The notes under the pieces: generated by a model
What the model was told of the DNA's origin: nothing
The model's database searches: none
Seen by the model: the letters and a program-made list of their open reading frames with translations, nothing else
DNA from: Polytrichum commune
Lineage: Eukaryota > Streptophyta > Polytrichopsida > Polytrichales > Polytrichaceae
Reading direction: 5' to 3'
Assembly (NCBI GenBank): GCA_950295325.1
Contig: OX485803.1
Location: 50,421,554 to 50,485,553 of the forward strand
Length of the DNA: 64,000 nt
Translations under genes and position numbers: made by a program
Shown here: in pieces, positions 21,604-31,398 of the stretch
Layout: every line of letters begins with the position of its first letter
Position numbering within the stretch: position 1 is the first letter of the stretch

Positions 21604-22440
21604 TCAAATTAAACCTTCACAAGGGGCCTCCAAATACTCGAATGTGGACAAGTCCACATCCCTCCAGTTAGGTTCCCGGTTCGGGGACGCACCCTCTCTG
21701 GTCCGGGAGGTCGCCTTCTTCCTCGAATCGGAGGTGTTCGTGGCTAGTGGCAATTCCGGAGATGTAGGTTCACTCAGAGATTCCTCCATTCCGGCTTCCG
21801 TCGACTCAATCCTGGATGTCAACTTGTACGCTACTTCATCCACCGCAAATGTAAGAGCATCTTCTTCTTCCTCCTTGACACATCCGCTCTGCTGATAGAG
21901 GTGAAAGAGGTAAGGAGAGAGGGGCAAGGGTTTCCTCCTGATATGGGGAATCGACTTCTCTACTAACCCCTGAATGAGCCTCCCCCAGTTGACGGGCCTT
22001 GCTCCGGAGAAAGCTCCGAAGATCGTGTTGGCCATGGTGATGCTCAACCGCTTGGGCTTTTCCGGATAGAGGATGGGAAAGAAAAACTCAATCACTCTCC
22101 GCTCCCTAGAATTTTTACAATCTACTGGATAGAATCCGTCTTTTGGGTCGTTCTCTGCTTTAAACTTCCATAGGAAATATGTATCTTTCCGGCTCGCCCA
22201 TCCCTCTCCTTTCCTCGGCACAAAGCCATAGACATCTGCCCAGGCATTTGCGGTCCACTGTTCCGGATCCCTCCTTATCGTTCTCTTCCACTGATTCCCT
22301 CACTCAAACAAAAACTCTCTCAACATGGCCTCATTCCGCAGATTCCAAAGCTTCGTAAGAAGACCTTCACACCCCATCTGGGTGAGGTCCTCCACCAAGT
22401 CTCGCATCTCCGCCTCCCGCTTGGGAATTGCACATTCCTA
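21604..22440 (-). pseudogene. Plant TE-associated open frame (gag-like or mobile-domain-type protein), disrupted at its start
   Basis: A minus-strand frame of 205 codons is intact from 22221 to 21604, and the same frame reads further upstream to about 22440 through two stops (E-stop-GNQWKRT near 22303 and a TAG near 22440). Phrases include REAEMRDLVEDLTQMGCEGL, WTANAWADVYGFVPRKGEGW, FYPVDCKNSRERRVIEFFFP, KPKRLSITMANTIFGAFSGA, PVNWGRLIQGLVEKSIPHI and SPYLFHLYQQSGC. I recall similar proteins as repeated TE-linked frames in plant genomes (MANTIFGA...VNWG...LSPYLFHLY); no named function is assigned. The C-terminal third is acidic and low in complexity (EEEEDALTFAVDE, Ser/Thr/Glu-rich). A TATA-like box (CATATAAAGG, minus) lies at about 22471-22480. 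GC content is higher than the flanks. Function unknown. Confidence 0.6.
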
Positions 22441-23040
22441 AGCGGAATCGGAATGAGGTCCTCTTCCTCCTTTATATGCGGCATTACAAACTACTTTCCT
22501 ACCACAAACCCTATTCTCTCCTACCCTGGAATCTCAGCAATCCAATTGCTGATGATTCGACAACAAAGCAAATACCTCACCACTAATTCTCTCCGCAAAG
22601 CCGTCTAGGCAAAAATGAGCCTTTTAGGGTTTTGATTCCTTCAACAATATATATATATATATATATTTTCACTTCTCAGTCTGACCTGGTGGCCGTTGGC
22701 GGTAACCGTTTGTCCTCCGTACAACTGTCCTCATCCCTGTCGTAGATCTTACTATTATTCCGGGAGGCTGGCGGTTATCCTAATGGTTGCTCTTACCCAA
22801 TTACTTGGACAGTTATTCCAACGGTTACTCCAATCCGGTTTTGGCTTTTGAGAAAGTTCTGGAATAATTGTTTTATCGCCTTAGACGGATGCACAAGAGA
22901 TTATTTTCTAAAATGTTAAATACTTCTAGTTTTCTTATTTTAACCCAAATTTTCTTTTCTAATCTCTTACTTCTGGTTTAAGCTCTAATCCAAATTTATC
23001 CAAACTTGGATGGTCCACAACATGAGAAGTACGGCTCACT
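22441..23040. other. Upstream region with an (AT)n microsatellite
   Basis: The stretch holds a TATA-like box for the minus-strand frame, an (AT)10-11 tract at about 22647-22667 and short repeats of GCGGTTA/CGGTTAC type at 22690-22830. No gene is recognised. Confidence 0.5.
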
Positions 23041-24545
23041 CATGACCAATGGTACGTGAGAATTGACCAATCTTTCAAATGATCGCAAGAATGTAGGGTG
23101 GAAATGGGTATTCTGCATTGAGAGGGATGCATTGGGTGAAATTGTGAGGTATAGGGTATGTTTAGAAAAAGTGATATTTTTAAGAGACCAGAGTGGATTT
23201 TAACGAGACCTTTGCCCCGGTGGCTAAGTTCATCACCATTAGATGTATTCTCGTATTTTGAGCAGCCATGGATTGGGAGATCTATCAAATGAACATAAAA
23301 ACATCGTTTTTTGAATGGAATATTGAAGGTGGAGATCTATATGGATCTACTGGAAGGGTTCATACAAGAGGGGAATGAACACCTTGTGTGTAAATTCAAT
23401 AAAATTTTGTACTGGCTCAAGCAATCGCCAAGGGCATGATACCACTGTATTGACTCGTTCTTCATTAACAAAGGTTTTTGTAAGAGCCAAGCGGATCATT
23501 TGTCATATGTCAAATAAACATGTACGTATTTGTTGGTGAAAATCCTCCATGTGGATAATTTGATCATATTGGCAAGCTATGTAATCCAATTGAAGTGACT
23601 CAAATTGGAGCTTGAAAAAGAGTTCGAGATGAACGATCTTGAAAAATTGTGTTATTGCATAGGAGTGGAATTTGAGAGAATGAGAGAAGCTTGTACCATC
23701 ATCATGAACCAAAGGAACTACATCAAAAAGGTCCTCAAACATTTCAACATAGAAAAATAGAAATCGGTCAGAGCTTTGTTCAATGCGAATTCAAAAATGT
23801 TAAAACTTTCGGATGAAGAATTTGGGAATGTGCAAAAGGAAATGGAAAGTGTTACATATAGGGCCAGGTAAGGATAACTCATGTATGCAATAGTGGGTAC
23901 AAGGGCCGATTTTACATTTGGTGTGAGTACTGTGAGCCAATTCATGTGGAAGGCCGATCCACTACATTGGATGACCGTGGAACGCATCATGAAGTATTTG
24001 AAGGGCACTTTGGACTTCAAAGTATGCCTCGTAGGCAAGGATATTTTCTTGAGAGGATATTGAGATGCGGATTGGGCATGAGATACAAACGACCGGCGAT
24101 CCGCCAATGGATACGTGTTTTTTTGTTGGTGTTGGAGTCATTTCATGAAAATGCAAGAAACAACCAACCATGCATTATCTACGATGGAGGCGGAGTACAT
24201 GAGCACTACCCACTGCACGAAGAAAGTGGTTTGGCTTGAACAACTTTTGGTGGATGTGGGATATGTGTAAGAAGGACCAACATCTATCATGTGTGACAAT
24301 CAAGGATGTATAGCACTTGCAAAGAATTCCACACACCGATCGCGGTCAACATCCCTTTATTAGAGAGAAACTAGAAAATCAAGAGATATATTTGAAGTAT
24401 TATCCAACGGAGGATATGATAGCATATGTACTAATTAAATCACTTACAAAGGATAGGCATCAAGCATTAACAAAGACAATTGGTTTAGAGGTCTTTGACT
24501 ACTCGCAAAGTGAGAGTGTAGAAGGTAGAGCATGGATTGCTCGTA
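23041..24545 (+). pseudogene. Ty1/copia pol remnant: reverse transcriptase and RNase H, second copy
   Basis: Plus-strand frames read ELTNLSNDRKNVGWKWVF, IERDALGEIVRYR, ETFAPVAKFITIRCILVF, AAMDWEIYQMNIKTSFFEWN, the catalytic segment, GVEFERMREACTIIMNQRNY, ANSKMLKLSDEEFGNVQKEM, MYAIVGTRADFTFGVSTVSQ, RIMKYLKGTLDFKVCLVGKD and then RNase H to EDMIAYVLIKSLTKDRHQAL. This is the copia RVT_2 to RNase H order, from the true RT start. The catalytic YVDD reads HVDN near 23551-23562. Many stops and shifts break it. Compared with the 6.4-7.7 kb copy it keeps the RT start but is more degraded in the middle. Integrase and gag are not upstream: the 21.6 kb frame is unrelated. Confidence 0.93.
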
Positions 24546-24800
24546 GTCAACAAAAATGTACTGGAAGAGGCATGATAAATAATAAGGCTACAATGCTAGT
24601 CTAAAGAAGGATAAGAGTTATCCCATATTGTTTGTATGAACCAAAGAAATAAAAAAAGCAATAAAAAGCAAAGCAGGGAGAACATGAGACCATTTCACAC
24701 CAAACGTTGTTTATATACCTTTGTGTAAGTGTATATGCTTGTGCATCTCATCTCTAGTCTTATTGACTTCCAATAAGGTCATCATACATGGGGCCTAGGA
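24530..24800 (+). mobile_element. Copia 3' LTR start
   Basis: GTAGAAGGTAGAGCATGGAT and the downstream 250 bp parallel the minus-strand LTR at 6455-6129. A TATA-like GTTTATATACC lies at about 24709. The match fades near 24780, and a TIR element starts at 24815, perhaps inserted into the LTR. Confidence 0.65.
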
Positions 24801-24814
24801 TTGGTTTAAGGAAG

Positions 24815-25358
24815 CTACACTGTTTATGGAATTTAGTGTCATGTACATTATTTGTGAAGGGCCTAAACTAGATGCCTAGAGGTCTCAAAGTGTCATGCTT
24901 GCTAATTGCCAATTTGATTCCATTTGTCAACATTAAAAACCTCTTTAAGTGAAAACATATCTACATTATGACATTGAGAGTAGCACATTGGGATACATTA
25001 GATTATAGTCTTGCGTTTTAGTATGCAAAAGGACGATATTTCAGAGAGTACTAATGGCAAGTATCATGTGTTGACATTTTAATATGCATGAAGAAGATAT
25101 TCTCGAGTACTAATGGCAAGTGTCATTTGTGTACATTGTAGTCAACTAGAAGACCATTGTGTAACGTAGGCATGTACCTCATAACATTATTGAACACACT
25201 CATGCCAAGATATTTGTAAGCACACTTGAGCACCAAGTGTCATGAGGTGACACTTATAGTGGAGTTGTTAATCACCACTAGTGACACCTAATAGATGCCT
25301 CGAAATAGGGTAAGTGACACTATTACACATGTGACACTAAATACCATAAACAATGTAG
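24815..25358. mobile_element. TIR element, CTACAC family, long copy (about 544 bp)
   Basis: The left end is CTACACTGTTTATGGAATTT then AGTGTCA. The reverse complement of the right end is CTACATTGTTTATGGTATTT then AGTGTCA. The interior has two tandem copies of a block of about 62 bp (AGTACTAATGGCAAGTATCA near 25049 and AGTACTAATGGCAAGTGTCA near 25105). It is non-coding. The ends match the shorter element at 31.2 kb. Confidence 0.8.
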
Positions 25359-25796
25359 TAGTCTTGACTTTGATTATTCATCAAATATTCAATTGAGGCT
25401 ATTCTTTCTTCTTCTTTATACCTATGTTTAGCCCAAAGGCTACTATGAATATATATTTTTAATATCAACCACATAGCCAAATGTATGTGCAATAGCTTAA
25501 AGTGTTCATTCACGCACCCTCTGGGCCTCTACCTTATGAGAAGTCAAGATTTGCCATGCCTTTCTACTAGGGTTCAGTCTCCTCTGCAACACTCTACCCA
25601 ATGAATTAGGTCAACCATTGTAGGCCATCCCTCTACTTATTGTGAGTAGTACTTGTTCAACCTACCTGTTGTAGGCCTGCAGCTTTTGTCTTGCTTTAAT
25701 ACAATTCCAGAGTTAGGCTTCTGGAGTATTGTAGCTTGCAGAAATTCACTTGCAACCGAAGCTGATCAAATGGCAACTCACTCTTTGCAACAAACA
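25359..25796. other. Non-coding stretch
   Basis: No gene is recognised. GCAACTCACTCTTTGCAAC-like words just before 25797 may belong to an incomplete fourth unit of the following repeat. Confidence 0.35.
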
Positions 25797-26575
25797 ATTA
25801 GTATGATCAAACTTCAGCTTTTGACAGAGCGAATTTGAGAGTTTCTGTTTTTTTGGCTCAAAAATAATAATTAAATTACAATGTGGCAGCGAGAGTACGC
25901 CTAGACTGAGGTTCTAGAATAAATGTGTGATGTATAGATCATTCAAGGGTGCTAACGGTGCAGAGGAAGCTTACATACATAGCCCACCTTCATTACGGTT
26001 TTCAGATGCAGACCCATCCTTGCACCATTCAAGTGATGCAATCATGCTGATTTGTTACTCAGGTAACGATCACAGCTAGATTTATTAGCATGATCAAACA
26101 TCAGCAGATCCTGACAAGCCGGATTTCTGATTTTAGATGACATGGCAGCAAGAGTACTACCTAGAACGAGCTTATAAATTGTGTGATGTTTGGTTAATTC
26201 AAAGGTATTTAGATTGTTGCAGAACCTACATATATACATACATAGCCTACCTTCATTAAAGTTTTCTGATGAAGAACTATCCTCACATCATTCATGTGCA
26301 ATCATGTTGATGAGGTACCCTGGTAAATAAGCAATCACTGCTCAATTAGTATGATCAAACTTCAGATTCTGATCCTGACAAGCCGAATTTCTGTTTTTGG
26401 ATCACATGGCAGCGAGAGAACTAGAGCGAGCTTATAAATTGTGTGATGTTTGGATCATTCCAGGTGTTCATATGTTGCAGAGGAGGAAGCTTGCATACAT
26501 AGCTCACCTTGCGTCATTTATGTGCCATCGTGTTGATTAGTTACCCAAGTAATTACTCATTTGTCACTGCCTACC
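25797..26575. repeat. Three diverged tandem copies of a 260-287-bp unit
   Basis: Units start at 25797, 26084 and 26345 with ATTAGTATGATCAAACTTCA (ATTAGCATGATCAAACATCA in unit 2). Each contains, in the same order, a TGACA(GA/AGC) block, CATGGCAGC(G/A)AGAG or GTGGCAGCGAGAG, GTGTGATGT(TTGG/ATAG)ATCATTC-like, GAAGCTTACATACATAGCCC-like and ATCATGTTGAT-like words. The copies differ by roughly a quarter, so the duplication is old. No frame is conserved across units. Confidence 0.85.
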
Positions 26576-28260
26576 GTGTTCAGGTGGGAGATATTTACAG
26601 TACTGATCGAAAAGGGGGGGGGGGGGGGGGTGGCGACAAACTTCATAGCTAACTTCCTTGACATGCAATTCCTTTGGGCTCTGCAGGCAGGCCGTTCCGA
26701 CCCGATCGGAGGAAGTACTCTGCTGTAGTCCATTTGTCACTGCAGCCTGCATTTGATGGATAAACGAGGATTAGCAGTTTCAAGTGAGCTGCTGGAACAT
26801 ATATCTTCAAATTTCAATGAAATAATTTTTTTAGAATTCCCGTATAATTTTTTTAGAAATCTTACAGGTAGGTGAGGCCGGCCAAATGTATCTAGACCTG
26901 CCGGTGCAGTGGTACGCTTTTGTTGCCGGAAGGAAACGGAAAAGCTGGGGAGGGAAAAGAGGAATCTTAGAGTACTGTCATTCACTACTTGAATGCGCTC
27001 ATCAAGTGCACACTGCAGATCGACCAGGCTGCCGGGATGACGTGAGGTTGTCGTGTCGAAATGCAATCCTGCACTGACAATATAATATTTCTACGGAGCA
27101 ACAACTATGAGATCCTGAAGTCGAACCAGCCAGATGCATGGATGGAATAAGCTACTCGAATTATTAGTCCATCGATCTTAACCTAAACCTTAACCCTAAA
27201 CCCCTTATATCTTTAACAACCTCTCAATCAATTGGTGGCATGTATTTCAGCCTGTAGCTACATAAGTCTCTTAATCCAAGCTTGACATGCCAAAGCTGGA
27301 ATAGTAGTTCGATCTTGCCGTCGACAATGAATGAAACCTGATGTGCAAGGAGCGAGAAATGCCTCCCCTCCTCGCATGCATGTCGCCCCAGTGCTGGCTT
27401 CACATGCGGGAAGATGGGCGGGTGGCGTCCTTGATCCGTCAGATCCAAAATACACCATATTTATGAGCCCTGCCGAATTCTCTACGGCTGTGTCTCACGT
27501 GTGGCCCATGTCTGGATCTCCCCTGGGAAATTGGAATTACCTCATCAGATATGCAGGGAATAGCTTACTTACTTATTACATGGTTACGGGTGTCCACCAT
27601 TCGCTGTACCCTTATCCACTTAGTTTATGGCCCTGGGTCAGGGTTTCCCTCCTGCACAGGTGAATAGTTAATCTTGCAATCTGCTCAAAGGTCTCGAGGA
27701 CACAAGCCACGTCGTAACAATGCGAGAAGGTCGACTTTGTACCCGCCCTGCTGCCTGTCCACCCTCTGTAGTTGCACTTCGGAACCACTTCTTGTCGTCC
27801 TCTTGAGTCTTTCCATTTTTCCTTTTATCATCACACGACACGACTATGCGCCCCCCCCCCCCCCCCCCTCTGGAGGTTAGGCCATGTATCTGCACATGAA
27901 TTCTCTCTCTCTCGCCCCTGCACTTATAACTTATAGTCTGCTTCTGCTGCGTCTGCATATACACAGGAAGTAGCTGTCCTGGGGAGGTCATAATTCTGTG
28001 TCATGATTGTCGCATCACTTCTGGGCTCTCTCTGGCCTCCCTTATATTTTTACAAAGTTCACAAAGTACTTACACACACCACACCAGCTTGCATCGAAGA
28101 CTTTTCGAAATTGGCTTGACCAAAACATTGCAACTGAGCAGCAGGCTGGGAACTCGTGTGTTGACCTCTTCATCATCCCGATGATCTGCGCAAATTTGCT
28201 AATTGTAAGTTGTCTTTTCAAAGCTTATTTCAAAGCTTGAACTTCCTCTTTTCAGAAGGC
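26576..28260. other. Mixed-composition intergenic stretch with G/C homopolymers and a telomere-like tract
   Basis: It contains a G run at about 26614-26630 and a C run at about 27851-27868. A short interstitial telomere-like tract (CCTAAACCTTAACCCTAAAC) lies at about 27182-27201. GC content is higher than in the copia region. Frames of up to 110 codons on both strands overlap each other and show no motif. Confidence 0.4.
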
Positions 28261-30320
28261 AGATCTTTCAACTTCTTCATTGTAAAACAAGGGAGGGTGG
28301 GTGTGGGCATTCTCTAGACACACATCAACTCAATATTTATAACCTTTTCAGTTTCCTGAATCTCTTTTCTTTGTAATTTCTATGTGTAAACATAAGGAAA
28401 AGGAAATGCAAATCTGATTTGTATGCAAATGCTATGCAAAATCAATGGTTCTGCAAATCTAAGCAATTTGCAAGAATTATTTAAGTTTGTTTTATGCAAG
28501 TATGACCCCATTGCATTTTACATGATTGTTTGAGTATATTTAAATTTGTTTCTTTGCAACTAGTATTGAACTTTTTAAGAAATTGGTAGCATCCTTGCTC
28601 ACATACTCTATCTACATGCTAAACTTATGGAAATATGATTTGTTGGTACCATATCATGTGTGGGCATATCTAGACTTGTGATTAAATTGATTTGCTTCTT
28701 TTTCAAACGATGACATTTGACTTTGTGCAAATGTGGTTTGCTACTAGATTATAGTGACATGTAGACTTAGTGTATTGGTAATATAACTTGATTGCTATAC
28801 AATGACTAGTATGTTTCAAGGTATAAAAGAACTATGTTGAGAGAAGTCAAACCAATACTATCAGGTTATATTTGTTTGTGAATTGCTTTGCAAGCCTATA
28901 AAGATTGCAATGTTTTTATAATACAATGGTAACTAGTAATGACAAGTTTGAGTGGAACTTCTCATATATTGTAGTTGTGCAAATGAGACACATGTCTCAA
29001 CTAATTAAAAACAATTTAATATCCTTTCCGTCATTATGAAGGTGTATACGAGGGTAAGTTCCTCTTAGTAAAAATCATAGTACACATATCATGAAGTATA
29101 AAATACTATTGTCTATATTGAAAGTGTGAAACGTATTTCTCACCTACACCCCTAAGACCTAACATCATTTTAAGGAGGTTACTTTTGGCATGCGAGGTGA
29201 ATAATAAGCTTTTGCAGCATCCAATTGTCATCCGTGTCACACACCCACATCATCTTATAAGTTTTATTGTCATATTTCAAATTCCATTCAAAGCTCATTG
29301 CAAGAAAACAATTATGAGCATTCAAACATGTTCATTAGCCATGTTGAGCTCCCTGTAGTTGACTAATGCTCTTGTCAATTTACCTCCTAGCAAGTATAAA
29401 GAATGTGAGTAGTGTCTCTTACTCACATAAAGAGTAGCCTAAACATACTTGCTTCATTAGAGTTCAGGGCTTATATTGGAATGCATAGGTAACACAAGTT
29501 CCTAGAACCCTAATACGTTAACCCTACTTTAGAAACACAATTATTCTTCTAATCATGGTTAATTTCCCAACTTGTTTATATTATTATCATGCTCTATGAC
29601 ATGGTGAATAAATTAATTACCATGATGTCTGGATTTGTGACATAGTAGCATTTCATCTTCAAATTTAAAGATATAGGCTTGGTAACTTATTTTTAAAGTT
29701 TACATGCTTTATTAAAGCTCATGGCATGAAAAAAAACTAGAAGGGAGGAGGAGAGAGGAGGCACGGAACACATGAATAAGTAAATCGTCGGCGCCGGAAT
29801 TTTGTGTGCTGAGATGTTGTCAGTGTGGCAAGTACTAAATCGTCGTTTGTAATAACTTAACCTCCAAATTGATCTCTGAAACACCATGAATAAAATGCAA
29901 ATCATTGGAGCTCAGTGTCCACCATCATCATAATGGCCGGCCAATGGATCTTGTGCTTGAGTACGCATTTATCAATACTGGTGGATAATAGCAGCATCGA
30001 TCCTGGAACAACGTTTTCTTCTCCCCGACGATGTAGGTACTGGATTACAGTGCAGTTTCCTGCAGAAGCGCTTCTGTTTAAGATCGTAGGGGCTCATGTA
30101 GTGTGGATTAATAATGAGCTGTGATCAGCGGAAGGCGAAGCAGGTGTCATGTGGGCCTTTTTGATGTAAGCTTTTCATCTCTGGGACCACAACCTTACAT
30201 CTGATCGTCGCTGGCTACTGATTTTAAAGGGAGAATGATGTTTCAAAGCTGTAGATCATCATCGTTCTCTACTCTTACATGACACCATGTAAGTTACACT
30301 TGTATTGCAAGTAACTTGTA
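28261..30320. other. AT-rich non-coding stretch
   Basis: The words ATGCAAAT/TGCAAAT recur densely at about 28400-28500. No gene or element boundary was recognised. Confidence 0.4.
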
Positions 30321-30486
30321 CTCATGACCAGCTTATACTGACCAGACAGACATGTGTGAGAATTGCAGTGACTACTGTCTCACAAATCTGAGTGGACATT
30401 CCATATTTGATATTTTTTGACACGAAGTAAGCTCTCTTTACCTGGACGGTTCTTATTGGTGTAAGCCATGAATTGATTGAATTCGA

Positions 30487-31075
30487 TTGACTATCAATCA
30501 CTCTGATACCAACACCCCTAATCCAGCAGATAGAAGATGACATGGCCGGAACTAGGACTGAGAAGTATAGATGGTCATCAAAGAAAGAATTTATTTTGGT
30601 TGGTTTTGCCCAATAATGTCTTCTTTTCTTTTCAAATTGGATTAAAGCCTTTGCCATGGCCCATATTCCATGGGGGAGGGGGATGTTTGGCAGCCAGAGA
30701 TTTCCGAAATTTGGAGCATTATGAAGAATTAGCCTCCTAAGTTACAAAACGGTTGCCATATCAGAATCATTGGCTGAAGTTGGGCCAACGGGAAAAGGCC
30801 AACAAGTTATGATGTCACCTTAACCTTGTTACAAATATTACCACACCCAAATTATCACTGAGTTACGAATTCCTTTTACCACATAGTTAGTTGAGAATTA
30901 CCTCAATTTATTATGCGAGCTGTGCATTTATCACATCAGCAAGGTCAATTTCTGACGGCTCAACACTTGCACAATTTACTAAAAAGAAACACATGATCAA
31001 CTACTTTCTCTCTAGAGCCAGTAAACTTACTACAATCACTCTGACCCAAGCTTTTGAAGTTCAGCAGATAGAAAG
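30487..31075 (-). other. Pair of primer-binding-like motifs in homologous contexts
   Basis: On the minus strand, CTATCTGCTG is followed 13-14 nt later by TTGGTATCAGAGTGATTG (30497-30514 region). The same CTATCTGCTG is followed by TTGGGTCAGAGTGATTG at about 31033-31049. GGTATCAGAG resembles the tRNA-Met primer-binding site of plant copia elements. The spacing (about 545 bp) and shared flanks suggest a duplicated LTR/leader junction of a decayed element. No gag or pol follows. Confidence 0.4.
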
Positions 31076-31174
31076 ATAAGCATTGAGTTCTTGTATATAC
31101 TGTAAATCAATGAGGAACCTTCAGTAAGGTATATCTTCTTTATACACTTCTTTTACATTCTTAGTAAAGAGCCT

Positions 31175-31398
31175 ACTACACCATTTATGGTATTTAGTGT
31201 CACTTACAATTCGGGGTTTCGCAATGCTATAACTATTTATTGAGAATGTAAAATTTTACTAAGCAAAGTCATTTATGTTTATAATGTCCAAAAAACCTAT
31301 TCAACTTTCATTAGTGAAAATTGAAGTCATGAGTAAGAAGTTATTGCATTGCATAATTCCAACTAGTAAGTGACACTAAATACCATAAACGGTGTAGT
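31175..31398. mobile_element. TIR element, CTACAC family, short complete copy (about 224 bp)
   Basis: Left end ACTACACCATTTATGGTATT then TAGTGTCACTTAC; reverse complement of the right end ACTACACCGTTTATGGTATT then TAGTGTCACTTAC. The inverted repeats span about 33 bp with one mismatch. The interior is AT-rich and shares TTTATAATGTCCAAA with the copy at 40.2 kb. No target duplication is obvious. Confidence 0.9.

Noticed and set aside
27182-27201. Interstitial telomere from a chromosome fusion
   Set aside because: Only two to three imperfect CCCTAAA-like units; this length is common by chance and as telo-box promoter words.
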